Shown in pieces: positions 34,010 through 44,080 of a DNA stretch of 64,000 nt. Position numbers and translations under genes: made by a program. The notes under the pieces were generated by a model. The model was not told the DNA's origin, ran no database searches, and saw only the letters and a program-made list of their open reading frames with translations. The stretch comes from Plantactinospora mayteni (GTDB taxonomy: Bacteria > Actinomycetota > Actinomycetes > Mycobacteriales > Micromonosporaceae): the NCBI RefSeq assembly GCF_016862935.1, contig NZ_BONX01000010.1, positions 1 through 64,000 of the forward strand. The letters are read 5' to 3'. Within the stretch, counting starts at the first letter, position 1. The number at the start of each line of letters is the position of its first letter.

Positions 34010-35224
34010 TCAACGATCCCGGTCTGCGGTTCCCGGCGCTGCCCCGGCGTCAGCCGGCTCGCCGTCCCGGGCGTCGGCCGGTTCCCCGGCAGCGGCCGGT
34101 TCCCCGGCAACCTCGGACTCCCCTGCCGGAGTCGCCGGCCGGGCCTCGTCGTCATCATCGTCGTCGGAGTCGTCGTGCTCGGCCGAGGCCGGCTCCTCGA
34201 CCGGCGGGACCTCGCCGGTTTCCTGGAACCGCCGGAACTCCTCCTCGGTCACCACCCGGTACGCGGTGGGCACGCCGATCGCGGCCGGTTCCCGGGAGAC
34301 GTCGACCTGGGACACGTCGCCGGTGGCGGCATCGCTCGCGGCCAGCGGGGCGGGCGCGCCACCGACCGGCACCAGGAACTCCTGCGGACCCCGGACCCGG
34401 ACGAAGTAGATCAGCGCGCCGAGGAAGACGACGACGGCGGTCCAGACGTTCAGCCGGGCGCCGAGGATCTCGGTCGCCGGGTCGGTACGCATCATCTCGA
34501 TCCAGAACCGTCCGGCGGTGTAACCCATCACGTAGAGCGCGAACGCCCGGCCCCGGCCGAGTTTGAATCGCCGATCGAGGAGGAGGACCAGGCCGGCGAC
34601 GCCGACGTTCCAGAGCGCCTCGTAGAGGAAGGCCGGGTGGAAGAGCCCGGGTTCGAGGATCGGGTTGCCGCTGTCGTCCCGGAGCGCGTGCCCGGGATTG
34701 GCCGGGTCCATCCGGTGGATCTCCAGGCCCCACGGCAGCGTGGTCGGCCCGCCGAACAGCTCGTTGTTGAACCAGTTGCCGATTCGGCCGACGGCCTGGG
34801 CCAGCGGCAGGCCCGGGGCGAGAGCGTCGGCGACCACGGTCAGCGGCAGGCCGAGCTGCCGCACTGCGAGCCAGGCACCGACCGCGCCGCCCGCGACGGC
34901 GCCCCAGACGCCGAGCCCGCCCTCCCAGATGTAGAGGGCCTTGACCGGGTCACCGTCCTCGCCGAAATAGGACCCGGGTGAGGTGATCACGTGGTAGATC
35001 CGGGCGCCGACGATGCCGAACGGCACCGCCCAGACGGCGATGTCCAGCACCGCCCAGGGGGCGACGCCACGGCGGCGCAGTCGCAGCTCGGTCACCACGC
35101 AGGCGACCACGATTCCGAGCACGATGCAGAGTGCGTACGCCCGGATCGGCACCGGCCCGAGCTGCCACACGGCGGTGGCGGGACTCGGCAGGGCCGCCTG
35201 AGGAGAGAGCGAGGCGAGGGTCAC
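34010..35224 (-). CDS. lgt: Prolipoprotein diacylglyceryl transferase
   Basis: A 404-residue integral membrane enzyme that transfers diacylglycerol from phosphatidylglycerol to the lipobox cysteine of prolipoproteins. Seven membrane segments cover residues about 20-285. The family signature reads GRIGNWFNNELFG, and YIWEGGLGVWGAVAGG and the late GRFWIEMMRTDP are conserved. The C-terminal 110 residues are a cytoplasmic Glu/Asp/Ala-rich tail with a run of aspartates (DDSDDDDDDE), as in many actinobacterial homologues. I chose GTG 35224, where homology begins (TLASLSPQAALPSPATAVW); the frame stays open upstream but without coding character. It lies downstream of trpA, separated by a 279-bp spacer that contains a gene scar. 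Confidence 0.93.
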   Translation of the reverse strand: MTLASLSPQAALPSPATAVWQLGPVPIRAYALCIVLGIVVACVVTELRLRRRGVAPWAVLDIAVWAVPFGIVGARIYHVITSPGSYFGEDGDPVKALYIWEGGLGVWGAVAGGAVGAWLAVRQLGLPLTVVADALAPGLPLAQAVGRIGNWFNNELFGGPTTLPWGLEIHRMDPANPGHALRDDSGNPILEPGLFHPAFLYEALWNVGVAGLVLLLDRRFKLGRGRAFALYVMGYTAGRFWIEMMRTDPATEILGARLNVWTAVVVFLGALIYFVRVRGPQEFLVPVGGAPAPLAASDAATGDVSQVDVSREPAAIGVPTAYRVVTEEEFRRFQETGEVPPVEEPASAEHDDSDDDDDDEARPATPAGESEVAGEPAAAGEPADARDGEPADAGAAPGTADRDR

Positions 35225-35439
35225 GGGTGCACAGGCTACCGTCGCAACCCCTGCCGGCGGCACCCCGGTCCGGTTGTCAACCCCGGGCGATTCCTGCCTG
35301 GTTCGTCCGGATACACGCCGCGAACAGGGCTGTCGTCCGTTTTCCACCGCAGGCGTGCCCGGTCGAATCGAACAGCGCCACGCCGGATCCCGACCGTCCG
35401 GAGAGCAGCGCAGGGCCGCAGTCGAACCGGCTCGGAGTG

Positions 35440-35490
35440 CCCGCCGTCGTGGCCGGCGCCGGGACCGAGGTCGATGATCCAGTCGGCGTG
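35440..35490 (-). pseudogene. C-terminal scrap of a UvrA-type ABC protein
   Basis: Read on the minus strand, 17 codons spell HADWIIDLGPGAGHDGG. This is the strongly conserved segment near the C-terminus of UvrA and of UvrA-like drug-resistance proteins, just after the second Walker B. Homology starts 13 nt after the trpA stop and ends at 35440; the following codons do not continue the family pattern. A match of this length to one family signature is very unlikely by chance. I infer that a UvrA-like gene once lay here and was almost wholly deleted. The rest of the 35225-35503 spacer shows no gene. Confidence 0.65.
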
Positions 35491-35503
35491 CTGGGGCTGC
35501 CGG

Positions 35504-36322
35504 TCAGCGTCGGACGGCTCGGACGCCCTCGGCGAGTTCGGCGCTCAGCGTGCCCAGCGCGGCCAGCCCGGCTGCCTCGTCAGGGGCGTCCAGCACGCAG
35601 CGGACCAGCGCGCTGCCCACGATGACGCCGTCGGCGTACCGGCCGACCTCGGCGGCCTGGGCGCCGGTGCCGACGCCGAGCCCCACCCCGACCGGCAGCG
35701 CGCTGACCGCCCGGACCCGGCCGACCAGGGTCGGTGCGGCATCCGAGGTCTTCTCCCGGGCACCGGTCACCCCCATCAGGGCGGTGGCGTAGACGAAGCC
35801 CCGGCAGTGCTCGACGGTCATCGCCAGCCGCCGGTCGGTCGACGAGGGCGCGACCAGGAACGTCCGGTCCAGCCCGTACGCGTCAGAGGCGGCCAGCCAC
35901 TCGCCGGCCTCCTCCGGGATCAGGTCCGGTGTGATCAGTCCGGTGCCACCGGCGGCGGCGAGGTCCCGGGCGAAGGCGTCGACACCGTACCGCTCGATCG
36001 GGTTCCAGTAGGTCATCGTGACCACCGGAGCCCCGGTCGCGGCGACCGCCTCGATGATCCGCAGCGCGTCCCGGGTGCGTACCCCGCCGGCCAGGGCGAT
36101 GTCGCTGGCCCGCTGGATGACCGGCCCGTCCATCACCGGGTCGGAGTATGGGATCTCGACCTCGATCACGTCGACCCCGGCGTCGACCATGGCCCGCATC
36201 GCGGCGATGCTGCCGTCCACGGTCGGGAAGCCGGCCGGCATGCAGCCGACCAGCAGCGCCCGCCCCTCGGCCCGGGCCTTCTCGAACGCGACCCCGATGC
36301 TCCGGTCGGCGGCGGTGGCCAT
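35504..36322 (-). CDS. trpA: Tryptophan synthase alpha chain
   Basis: A 272-residue TIM-barrel protein that cleaves indole-3-glycerol phosphate to indole and glyceraldehyde 3-phosphate, passing indole to TrpB. The catalytic Glu and Asp lie in VIEVEIPYSDPVMDGPVIQ, and the phosphate-binding loops in GVTGAREKTS and GVGLGVGTGAQAAEVG. The ATG at 36322 is 5 nt after the trpB stop, with AGAGG inside the trpB end as ribosome binding site; a GTG three codons upstream is possible. It is the last intact trp gene of the cluster. Confidence 0.97.
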   Translation of the reverse strand: MATAADRSIGVAFEKARAEGRALLVGCMPAGFPTVDGSIAAMRAMVDAGVDVIEVEIPYSDPVMDGPVIQRASDIALAGGVRTRDALRIIEAVAATGAPVVTMTYWNPIERYGVDAFARDLAAAGGTGLITPDLIPEEAGEWLAASDAYGLDRTFLVAPSSTDRRLAMTVEHCRGFVYATALMGVTGAREKTSDAAPTLVGRVRAVSALPVGVGLGVGTGAQAAEVGRYADGVIVGSALVRCVLDAPDEAAGLAALGTLSAELAEGVRAVRR

Positions 36323-36327
36323 CTCGC

Positions 36328-37557
<1,230 letters not shown>

Positions 37558-37633
37558 GCCAGCACTCCGCTTCGCTCCGTGCCGCCACGAGGCACATCCG
37601 CACCGAGCTGGCTGATTCGCTCGCAACGCTCAC

Positions 37634-38497
37634 TCATCGGACCGGCCGGGGGGTCGCCGGGTGGTTGCCAGCGTTGACCAGTTCGGCCACCGCCTCCCGG
37701 GGGCTCTTCTGGGTGACCAGCCCCTCGCCGACCAGTACGGCGTCGGCGCCGGCCGAGGCGTACCTGATCAGGTCGTGCGGGCCGCGTACCCCCGACTCAG
37801 CGATCTTGACGACGTTGTTCGGCAGGCCGGGGGCGATCCGCTCGAAGACCGACCGGTCGACCTCCAGGGTGCGCAGGTTGCGGGCGTTCACCCCGATCAC
37901 CCGGGCACCGGCCTCCAGGGCGCGGTCCGCCTCCTCCTCGTCGTGCACCTCGACCAGCGCGGTCATGCCGAGGGACTCGATCCGTTCGAGGAGACCGACC
38001 AGCACGTTCTGCTCCAGCGCGGCGACGATCAGCAGCACCAGGTCGGCGCCGTGCGCCCGGGCCTCGTGCACCTGATAACTGGAGACGACGAAGTCCTTGC
38101 GGAGCACGGGGATGTCCACCGCGGTCCGGACCGCCGCCAGGTCCTCCAGCGACCCGCCGAACCACCGCCCCTCGGTGAGTACGCTGATGCAGCGCGCCCC
38201 ACCGGCGGCGTAGTCACCGGCCAGGTCGGCCGGGTCGGCGATCTCGGCGAGCTGCCCCTTGGACGGCGAGGAGCGCTTCACCTCGGCGATCACCCCGACG
38301 CCCGGACGGCGCAGTGCCGCGTACGCGTCCCGGGGTGGCGTGGCCGCCGCCGCGAGTTGCCTGATCTGCTCCAGCGGCACCTCTTCCTGCCGCCGTGCGA
38401 CGTCCTCGCGGACTCCGGCGAGGATCTCGTCGAGCACGTTGGCGGACGTGGCCGATCCGGCATCGTCTCCCGCCGTGTGCGGATGCTCAGCAGTCAC
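37634..38497 (-). CDS. trpC: Indole-3-glycerol phosphate synthase
   Basis: A 287-residue TIM-barrel enzyme that converts CdRP to indole-3-glycerol phosphate. Conserved segments are [13 protein letters not shown] (catalytic Lys), [23 protein letters not shown] (second catalytic Lys), VIGVNARNL and IAESGVRGP. The GTG at 38497 has GGAGAGGGGAG about 7 nt upstream, which favours it over the ATG at 38524. It is the first gene of a trpC-B-A block. The spacer upstream is 390 bp and is followed by a plus-strand gene, so trpCBA needs its own promoter or read-through past an opposing gene. Confidence 0.95.
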   Translation of the reverse strand: MTAEHPHTAGDDAGSATSANVLDEILAGVREDVARRQEEVPLEQIRQLAAAATPPRDAYAALRRPGVGVIAEVKRSSPSKGQLAEIADPADLAGDYAAGGARCISVLTEGRWFGGSLEDLAAVRTAVDIPVLRKDFVVSSYQVHEARAHGADLVLLIVAALEQNVLVGLLERIESLGMTALVEVHDEEEADRALEAGARVIGVNARNLRTLEVDRSVFERIAPGLPNNVVKIAESGVRGPHDLIRYASAGADAVLVGEGLVTQKSPREAVAELVNAGNHPATPRPVR

Positions 38498-38887
38498 CAA
38501 CGGACTCCCCTCTCCGGGTGTCATGGGCCGATGCTAGGCGTCGCCACCGGACGGACGCCCTCGGGGGTATGGCGTGCTTCACGAGATGGGCTGGGGCATA
38601 ATGGCCGGCCCTGTGAGCGGAATATCACGCTGCGCCATCGACAAACGCCCCGGCGCCCGACAGCCCGCCACCGCACCGCTCCGGCGCGCTCGGGTGACTG
38701 CTGTGACGGAAGTCAAGGAAGCCTCGGCCGACGGCGGAGGTTGTCCCGGATGGTGGACCGGGCCCGGGCCGAACCGTTGATCCGGGGGTGACCGACCGGA
38801 AACACCAGGTGGGCACCATCAACGTCGGGCACACTGGTCGCGGGGCCGCCGCCGACCAGTCGGATCGATTTCCGTGCGGGGAAGACC
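38498..38887. other. 390-bp spacer with no gene seen
   Basis: No frame shows a recognisable protein. The small HGxxPAAW-type membrane protein often found beside trpC in actinomycetes is not encoded here. The stretch must hold the minus-strand promoter of trpCBA and the plus-strand promoter of the gene at 38888, whose GGGGAAG ribosome site lies at its end. A clear leader peptide or attenuator hairpin for trp control was not found. Confidence 0.4.
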
Positions 38888-39379
38888 ATGAGCGCTGCGA
38901 AGCCTGACTCGACCATCGACCTGACCAGCATCCCCCGGGCCGTACTCTCCGTCGCCGTCGGCATGGTGCAGAGCGTGGAGCGGGTGATGATCGGCGACGC
39001 CCGGATGCGGACCGCCCGGGGCAACGCCTGGGAGGCGATCTGCGCGGACCGGGACCGGGCGCTGCGCCGCGACGAGATCCGTGCCCTGGTGGCGGCGCTC
39101 GCCGCCGTGCCACCGGCCGAACCCGCGACCATCGCCAACCCGGCACGCCTGCCCGCCGGCCAGCTCACCGCTACCGCTACCGCCACCGGCACCGGCACCG
39201 GCACCGGCACCGCGACAGCACCAGGCTCGACCATCACCCGCACCGCCACCGGCACCACGGCAGCACCAGGCTCGACCGCCACCCGCACCGCCACCGCCGC
39301 CACGACGGCACCCGGCTCGACCGTCGGCCGCGCCGCCGCGCGCCGCGGATCGCCGGCTGCCCGGCAGCGGGTCAGTTGA
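38888..39379 (+). CDS. Hypothetical protein with Thr/Ala-rich repeat tail
   Basis: A 163-residue protein. Residues 1-80 read as a compact, mostly helical domain (IDLTSIPRAVLSVAVGMVQS; ARGNAWEAICADRDRALRRD) with native codon use. The last 70 residues are a low-complexity Thr/Ala/Gly tail encoded by a CACCGG run and three copies of a 45-bp unit. There is no signal peptide and no membrane segment. The gene lies on the opposite strand inside the trp cluster, and its end overlaps the end of the convergent membrane protein gene by 8 bp. I do not recognise the family, and a role in tryptophan metabolism is not supported by its sequence. Confidence 0.65.
   Translation: MSAAKPDSTIDLTSIPRAVLSVAVGMVQSVERVMIGDARMRTARGNAWEAICADRDRALRRDEIRALVAALAAVPPAEPATIANPARLPAGQLTATATATGTGTGTGTATAPGSTITRTATGTTAAPGSTATRTATAATTAPGSTVGRAAARRGSPAARQRVS
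39184..39352. repeat. CACCGG run and three 45-bp tandem repeats
   Basis: CACCGG is repeated four to five times from 39184. Then GCACCAGGCTCGACC recurs at 39218, 39263 and (one base changed) 39308, a fixed period of 45 bp or 15 codons. The units encode the APGST segments of the hypothetical protein at 38888. Their number may vary between strains because the frame is kept. Confidence 0.75.
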
Positions 39380-39983
39380 CCGTCGGGTCCTCGCCCCGGT
39401 CCAGCGCGTCCCAGGCGGCCGTCGTCCGCCGGGCATCCACCCGGCCGTCGGGGGCGATCACCGGATTCTCCCGGCCCGCCCCGCCCGGCCGGGCCCGCTC
39501 GTAGCGGGCACCCATCTCCGGCCATCCTCCGCTCCGCACGGCGGTAAACCCGCCGGCAACCCCGGCCAGCAGGCCGCCCAGCACGCAGAGCAGCGGCCAG
39601 CCGGCACTCACCTCGCCGCCGGTGCCGAACCCGGCGTAGCCGGCACCGACCGCCACCCCGACCCCGAGCAGCGCCAGCAGCCCGCCGACCAGTCGCCGCC
39701 CGATGCCCCGGGTGCCGAGTACCGCTCCGGCGCCGGCCAGCCCGACCAGGGCCAGCGCCGGCAGCCACGGCAGCAGGTCGCCGCCGGTCCGGGTCACCCG
39801 GCCGGGTGGCAGCGGCGCGGGGCGGGCGGTCAGTTCGACGGACCAGGTCCGGGTCGCCGCGAAGACCGCCAGGCCGGCGCCGAGCAGGCAGAGCAGCACG
39901 GTGTACGCCAACTCCCGCCGCCCCGCCACCCGTGCCCCGTCACCGGACGACGGCCCGGACACCGGCGGCCCGTCGGTGTTCAC
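39372..39983 (-). CDS. Trp biosynthesis-associated membrane protein
   Basis: A 203-residue protein of the TIGR02234-type family, found beside trp genes in actinomycetes. It has four membrane segments: LAYTVLLCLLGAGLAVFAA, LLPWLPALALVGLAGAGAV, LVGGLLALLGVGVAVGAGY and LLCVLGGLLAGVAGGFTAV. The motif ATRTWSVELTARP after the first segment is typical. The cytoplasmic tail is charged (TTAAWDALDRGEDPTVN). The GTG start shares four bases (GTGA) with the trpE stop, so translation is coupled. Its biochemical role is not established; association with tryptophan synthesis is by genome context. Confidence 0.9.
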   Translation of the reverse strand: MNTDGPPVSGPSSGDGARVAGRRELAYTVLLCLLGAGLAVFAATRTWSVELTARPAPLPPGRVTRTGGDLLPWLPALALVGLAGAGAVLGTRGIGRRLVGGLLALLGVGVAVGAGYAGFGTGGEVSAGWPLLCVLGGLLAGVAGGFTAVRSGGWPEMGARYERARPGGAGRENPVIAPDGRVDARRTTAAWDALDRGEDPTVN

Positions 39984-41602
39984 CGGGCCGGCCGCAGCGT
40001 CTCGGCCGCCGCGATCGCGGCCAGTACGGCAGCCGCCTTGCTCCGGGTCTCCCGGTCCTCGGCGGCCGGGTCGGAGTCGGCGACGATCCCGGCACCGGCC
40101 TGCACGTACGCCCGTCCGTGCCGGATCAGCGCGGTCCGGATCGCGATCGCCATGTCCAGGTCGCCACCGAAGCCGAAGTAGCCGACCGTGCCGCCGTACA
40201 GGCCGCGACGGGTCGGCTCCAACTCCTCGATGATCTCCATCGCGCGTACCTTCGGTGCGCCGGAGAGGGTGCCGGCCGGGAAGGTGGCGGCCAGCGCGTC
40301 GAACGCGGTCTGGTCCTCCCGCAGCGTCCCCACCACCGTCGAGACGATGTGCATCACGTGGCTGTACCGCTCGATGGTGGCGAACTCCGGCACCTCGACC
40401 GTGCCCGGCCGGCAGACCCGACCCAGGTCGTTGCGGCCCAGGTCGACCAGCATCACGTGCTCGGCCCGCTCCTTCGGGTCGGCGATCAGCTCGGCGGCGA
40501 GCCGCCCGTCGTCGGCCGGGCTGCTGCCCCGGGGCCGGGTACCGGCGATCGGGTGCAGCATCGCCCGCCGTTCGCCGTCGGCGCTGGTGCTGACCTTCAG
40601 GTGCGCCTCCGGGGACGACCCGACGATGTCGAAGTCGTCGAACCGGAGCAGATACATGTACGGACTCGGGTTGGTCGCCCGCAGCACCCGGTAGACGTCC
40701 AGCGGGTCGGCCTCGGTCTCCCGCTCGAAGCGCTGGGCCAGCACGATCTGGAAGCACTCGCCGGCCCGGATCGCCTCCTTGGCCGCCTCGACCGCCTTCG
40801 GGTACTCGCCGTCGGCGGTCCGGCTGAACACCTCGCCCGGGTACGGCCGGTCGACCGTGGCGATCATCGGCGGGATCGGTCGGGACAGTGCGCTGGTCAT
40901 CGCGTCCAGCCGGCCGACCGCCTGGTGGTACGCCGCCGTCACCTGGGCCGCCCGCTCCGGGTCGTCGGCACCGAGCGCCGTGTCGGCACCGACCGCCGCG
41001 CCGTCGGCGGTGCCGTTCGGGGGCGCCGGTAGGAGGGCGTTCGCCACCAGGATCGCGGAGCCGTCGAAGTGGTCCAGCACCACCAGGTCGGTGGCGAGCA
41101 TCATGCCCAGCTCGGGCAGGCGCAGGTCGTCCTCGGTCAGCGAGGGCAGCCGCTCGAACCGGCGTACGACGTCGTAGCCGAGGTAGCCGACCATGCCGCC
41201 GAGCAGCGGGGGCAGGGAACCGCGCTCGGGGTCGACCGGGCCGACGGCGGCCGGGCCGGTCAGCGCCTCGACGGTGGCCCGCAGCGCCGCCATCGGGTCA
41301 CCGCCGGTGGGCAGACCGGCGGGGGGCGTACCGAGCCAGTGTGCCCGGCCGTCCCGCTCGACCAGGGTGGCGGCGCTGCGTACCCCGACGAAGGAGTAGC
41401 GCGACCAGGCGATCCCGGCCGCCCCGGCACCCTGCTCCGCCGACTCCAGCAGGAACGTCCCCGGCCCGCCGGCCAGCTTGCGGTAGACCCCCACCGGGGT
41501 CTCCCCGTCGGCGAGCAGCCGCCGGACCACCGGCACCACCCGCCGGGTCCGGGCCAGCTCCCGGAAGGTCGCCTCGTCCGGGCTCACCGCTCCGGTGGTC
41601 AT
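39980..41602 (-). CDS. trpE: Anthranilate synthase component I
   Basis: A 540-residue enzyme that makes anthranilate from chorismate, using ammonia from TrpG. The N-terminal allosteric region has the tryptophan-binding LLES motif (TFLLESAEQG, near 50-55). The catalytic chorismate domain contains NPSPYMYLLRFDDF, HPIAGTRPRG, LIADPKERAEHVMLVDLGRN, TFPAGTLSGAPKVRAMEII and the closing YVQAGAGIVADSDP. All residues look intact, so feedback inhibition by tryptophan is expected. TrpG is not encoded nearby. It lies 22 bp downstream of the hisI fusion gene and overlaps the downstream membrane protein gene by GTGA. Confidence 0.96.
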   Translation of the reverse strand: MTTGAVSPDEATFRELARTRRVVPVVRRLLADGETPVGVYRKLAGGPGTFLLESAEQGAGAAGIAWSRYSFVGVRSAATLVERDGRAHWLGTPPAGLPTGGDPMAALRATVEALTGPAAVGPVDPERGSLPPLLGGMVGYLGYDVVRRFERLPSLTEDDLRLPELGMMLATDLVVLDHFDGSAILVANALLPAPPNGTADGAAVGADTALGADDPERAAQVTAAYHQAVGRLDAMTSALSRPIPPMIATVDRPYPGEVFSRTADGEYPKAVEAAKEAIRAGECFQIVLAQRFERETEADPLDVYRVLRATNPSPYMYLLRFDDFDIVGSSPEAHLKVSTSADGERRAMLHPIAGTRPRGSSPADDGRLAAELIADPKERAEHVMLVDLGRNDLGRVCRPGTVEVPEFATIERYSHVMHIVSTVVGTLREDQTAFDALAATFPAGTLSGAPKVRAMEIIEELEPTRRGLYGGTVGYFGFGGDLDMAIAIRTALIRHGRAYVQAGAGIVADSDPAAEDRETRSKAAAVLAAIAAAETLRPAR

Positions 41603-41624
41603 CGGATCACCGCCCCAGCCTCGG

Positions 41625-42995
41625 TCATGTCGTCGGCCCGGCCGAGGTCGGCCCGGCCGAGGTCGCCCCGCTCACCGGCAGCTCGTCGGAGAAGCAGCTC
41701 CAGCTTCCGGTGTGGCAGGCCGCGCCGACCTGGTCGACGCTGACCAGTAGGGCGTCGCCGTCGCAGTCCAGCGCCACCGTGCGGACGTACTGGTGGTGGC
41801 CGGAGGTCTCGCCCTTGACCCAGTATTCCCGCCGGCTGCGCGACCAGTAGGTTGCCCGGCCGGTGGTGAGGGTGCGGTGCAGCGCCTCGTCGTCCATCCA
41901 GGCGACCATCAGCACGTCGCCGGTGTCGTGCGCCCGGACCACGGCGGCGACGAGTCCGTCGGGGGTGCGGCGCAGGCGCGCGGCGATCGCCGGATCGAGG
42001 GCCGAGGGCCGCGCGGGGCCGCTCGGCGCCGGCCCGGGCGCGGTCACCGGGGAGAGATCGGGTACGGGCATAGTTCCCGATTGTTTCGCACGCGGCACCG
42101 GAACCGTCCACCCGTACCCGCTCCCGCCCCCCGGAGTGGCCAGCGCCACGCCGCCCTGCGGGCCGTCCAGCCCCGGGGAGGTGGTCGCCGCGATCCAGTT
42201 CGGCCGGGCGAGTTGGGCGACGTAGCGGTCCAGCCGGCCGTCGCGCAGGGCGGCGCCGAGATCCGCGCCGACCACCTCGGCCAGTTCCTCGGCGTACGGG
42301 CGGGCCAGCGCCACCGTGCCGGCCACCAGGCGGTACGCGGCGGCGTGCAGCCGGGCCAGGGTGTCGGGGCGCAGCCCGAGGCAGGTGAGCATGTCGTCGC
42401 GGTAGCCGTCCGGCGCGACCGGCAGGTCGAGTGCGGCGGCCAGCGCGTCGGGGCGGCTGGCCACCGTGACCGCCGGGTTGGCGAGCCGGAGTACCGAGGG
42501 GCAGCGCCGGGCCAGGTCGGCGGCGGCGAGCCGGGCGTCGTACTCGGCACCGCTCGCGCAGGCTCCGCCGACCTTGCCGAGCGCGGCGACCAGTTCCTCC
42601 AGATCGGGCTCGGCAGGGCGTTGGCGGATCTCGGTCAGGTCGACGGACGAGCGCCAGGCGCCGTGTGCCCAGAGTAACCGTACGGGAGCGATGACCGGCA
42701 GTCCGAAGGACCATTCGGCGGGCCGGTCGAGCCGTTCGAGCCAGGATTCGACGTCCCGTACGGCGACCGACAGGTGGGTCAGCCGCTCGCCCGCCTCCAC
42801 CAGAAAAGCCGGGTACGCCGCATACGGTCCCCCGCTGACCAGGACATCGATGTCCACGTCGCTGTACGGGGTGGCGGCACCCCGGGCGTAGCTGCCGCGC
42901 AGCAGCACCCCGACGACGGGCGGGCCGGGCAGCCGGCGCAGCCGGTCCGTCCAGTCGTCGAGGAACCCGAGTTGCCGTGACGGACCGTGATCCAC
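41625..42995 (-). CDS. hisI: Nucleotidyltransferase-domain / HisI fusion
   Basis: One uninterrupted 456-codon frame. Residues 1-110 hold a polymerase-beta-like nucleotidyltransferase domain with GSYARG and the DVDIDV metal aspartates; helices to about 285 resemble aminoglycoside-type nucleotidyltransferase tails. From residue 309 (ATG at 42071-42069) it is phosphoribosyl-AMP cyclohydrolase, with [33 protein letters not shown] and the zinc cysteines of ACHTGSWSC. HisI opens the purine ring in histidine synthesis. Normally these are separate proteins. No stop separates them here, but the internal ATG, preceded only by a weak CGGGAAC, may allow HisI to be made alone. The tail ends in repeated TSAGP. 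Confidence 0.85.
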   Translation of the reverse strand: MDHGPSRQLGFLDDWTDRLRRLPGPPVVGVLLRGSYARGAATPYSDVDIDVLVSGGPYAAYPAFLVEAGERLTHLSVAVRDVESWLERLDRPAEWSFGLPVIAPVRLLWAHGAWRSSVDLTEIRQRPAEPDLEELVAALGKVGGACASGAEYDARLAAADLARRCPSVLRLANPAVTVASRPDALAAALDLPVAPDGYRDDMLTCLGLRPDTLARLHAAAYRLVAGTVALARPYAEELAEVVGADLGAALRDGRLDRYVAQLARPNWIAATTSPGLDGPQGGVALATPGGGSGYGWTVPVPRAKQSGTMPVPDLSPVTAPGPAPSGPARPSALDPAIAARLRRTPDGLVAAVVRAHDTGDVLMVAWMDDEALHRTLTTGRATYWSRSRREYWVKGETSGHHQYVRTVALDCDGDALLVSVDQVGAACHTGSWSCFSDELPVSGATSAGPTSAGPTT

Positions 42996-43251
42996 GGCGC
43001 CATCGTGCCGCAGGTCCGATCATGACGCAACGCCCGATCACGCGCCGCCTGGGCGTTTCATCCCTTACACACCGATAAATCGCATTGGCCGTTCCGGATC
43101 GGCCGCCCGAAAGCCGGCCGCTCCTCGATCGAGACGATCGCAGCGGGCCGGCGATGGTGCGGCGCGCGCCTCCGCACGACCGGCGGATCGTCCGGCCGAT
43201 ACGCCAGGACCGATCAGGACGGACGTACCCGGTCGGGTCGCCGACCGGCGA

Positions 43252-43283
43252 TTGTCGGCGGCCAAGATTTCAACTAGCGTTGA
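43252..43283 (+). promoter_or_regulatory. Promoter and TetR-type operator of the ABC operon
   Basis: TTGTCG (43252-43257) and TAGCGT (43275-43280) lie 17 bp apart and fit a -35/-10 pair. Over the -10 sits the inverted repeat TCAAC-TAGC-GTTGA (43270-43283), the usual shape of a TetR operator. A second short palindrome, TCATCTGATGA, follows at 43289-43299. A TetR gene is the third gene of this operon, so autorepression is the simple reading. Confidence 0.5.
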
Positions 43284-43318
43284 TTTCATCATCTGATGAG
43301 TTTTTGGAAGGAGGCTCC

Positions 43319-44080
43319 ATGGAGACCGCGATCGAGGTCCGCGACCTCGTCGTGACCCGGGGGAAGCGGCAGGTCCTGCACGGGATCGGCTGCACCGTCC
43401 CGCGCGGCAGCGTCACCGGCCTGCTCGGCCCGAGCGGCAGCGGCAAGACCACGCTGCTGCGGGCCATCGTCGGCGTGCAGATCGTGGCCGGCGGCAGCGT
43501 CACCGTGCTCGGCGAACCGGCCGGCGCCCGCAGCCTGCGGCGGCGCCTCGGCTACCTGACCCAGGCGCCGAGCGTCTACCCGGACCTGACCGTCCGGGAG
43601 AACACCCGCTACTTCGGCCGGCTCTACGGCCTCGGCCGGGCCGACGCCGACCGGGCGATCGCCGACGTCGGCCTGGCCGACGCGGCCGACCAGCTCGTCG
43701 GCACCCTCTCCGGCGGCCAGCGCAGCCGGGCGTCGCTGGCCTGTGCCCTGGTCGGCCGCCCCGAGGTGGTGATCCTGGACGAGCCGACCGTCGGCCAGGA
43801 CCCGGTACTCCGCGCCGAACTGTGGGAGAGGTTCCACGCGATGGCCGCCGAGGGCACCACGCTGCTGGTCTCCAGCCACGTGATGGACGAGGCGGCCCGG
43901 TGCGACCGGCTGCTGCTGATCCGGGAGGGCCGGCTGATCGCCGACGACACCGTCTCGGCGGTACGCACGGCGGCCGGCACCGACGACCTGGAGGAGGCGT
44001 TCCTGCGGCTGATCCGGACGAACGAACTGGCCGACGAGGACGGGTTGGCCCGTACCGGTGACGGGAGGGCGGCCCGATGA
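43319..44080 (+). CDS. ABC transporter ATP-binding protein, DrrA-like
   Basis: A 253-residue ATPase. It has Walker A GPSGSGKTTLLRA, Q-loop TQAPSVYP, signature LSGGQRSR, Walker B VVILDEPTVGQDP and the H-loop LLVSSHVMDEA. The sequence groups with the drug-export (DrrA/CcmA-like) branch. The ATG at 43319 follows a near-ideal GGAAGGAGG; the frame is open further upstream, but that stretch is the promoter. It overlaps the permease gene by ATGA. With the permease it should form a two-plus-two exporter of a lipophilic compound. Confidence 0.93.
   Translation: METAIEVRDLVVTRGKRQVLHGIGCTVPRGSVTGLLGPSGSGKTTLLRAIVGVQIVAGGSVTVLGEPAGARSLRRRLGYLTQAPSVYPDLTVRENTRYFGRLYGLGRADADRAIADVGLADAADQLVGTLSGGQRSRASLACALVGRPEVVILDEPTVGQDPVLRAELWERFHAMAAEGTTLLVSSHVMDEAARCDRLLLIREGRLIADDTVSAVRTAAGTDDLEEAFLRLIRTNELADEDGLARTGDGRAAR

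Noticed and set aside
39184-39352. Tandem repeats considered as a CRISPR array
   Set aside because: The units are contiguous, 6 or 45 bp, in coding frame, with no unique spacers and no cas genes nearby.
38713-39768. A 351-codon minus-strand frame that would fill the trp-cluster gap
   Set aside because: It is repetitive Val/Ala/Gly antisense of the gene at 38888 and overlaps the Trp-associated membrane protein gene out of frame; no family resemblance.
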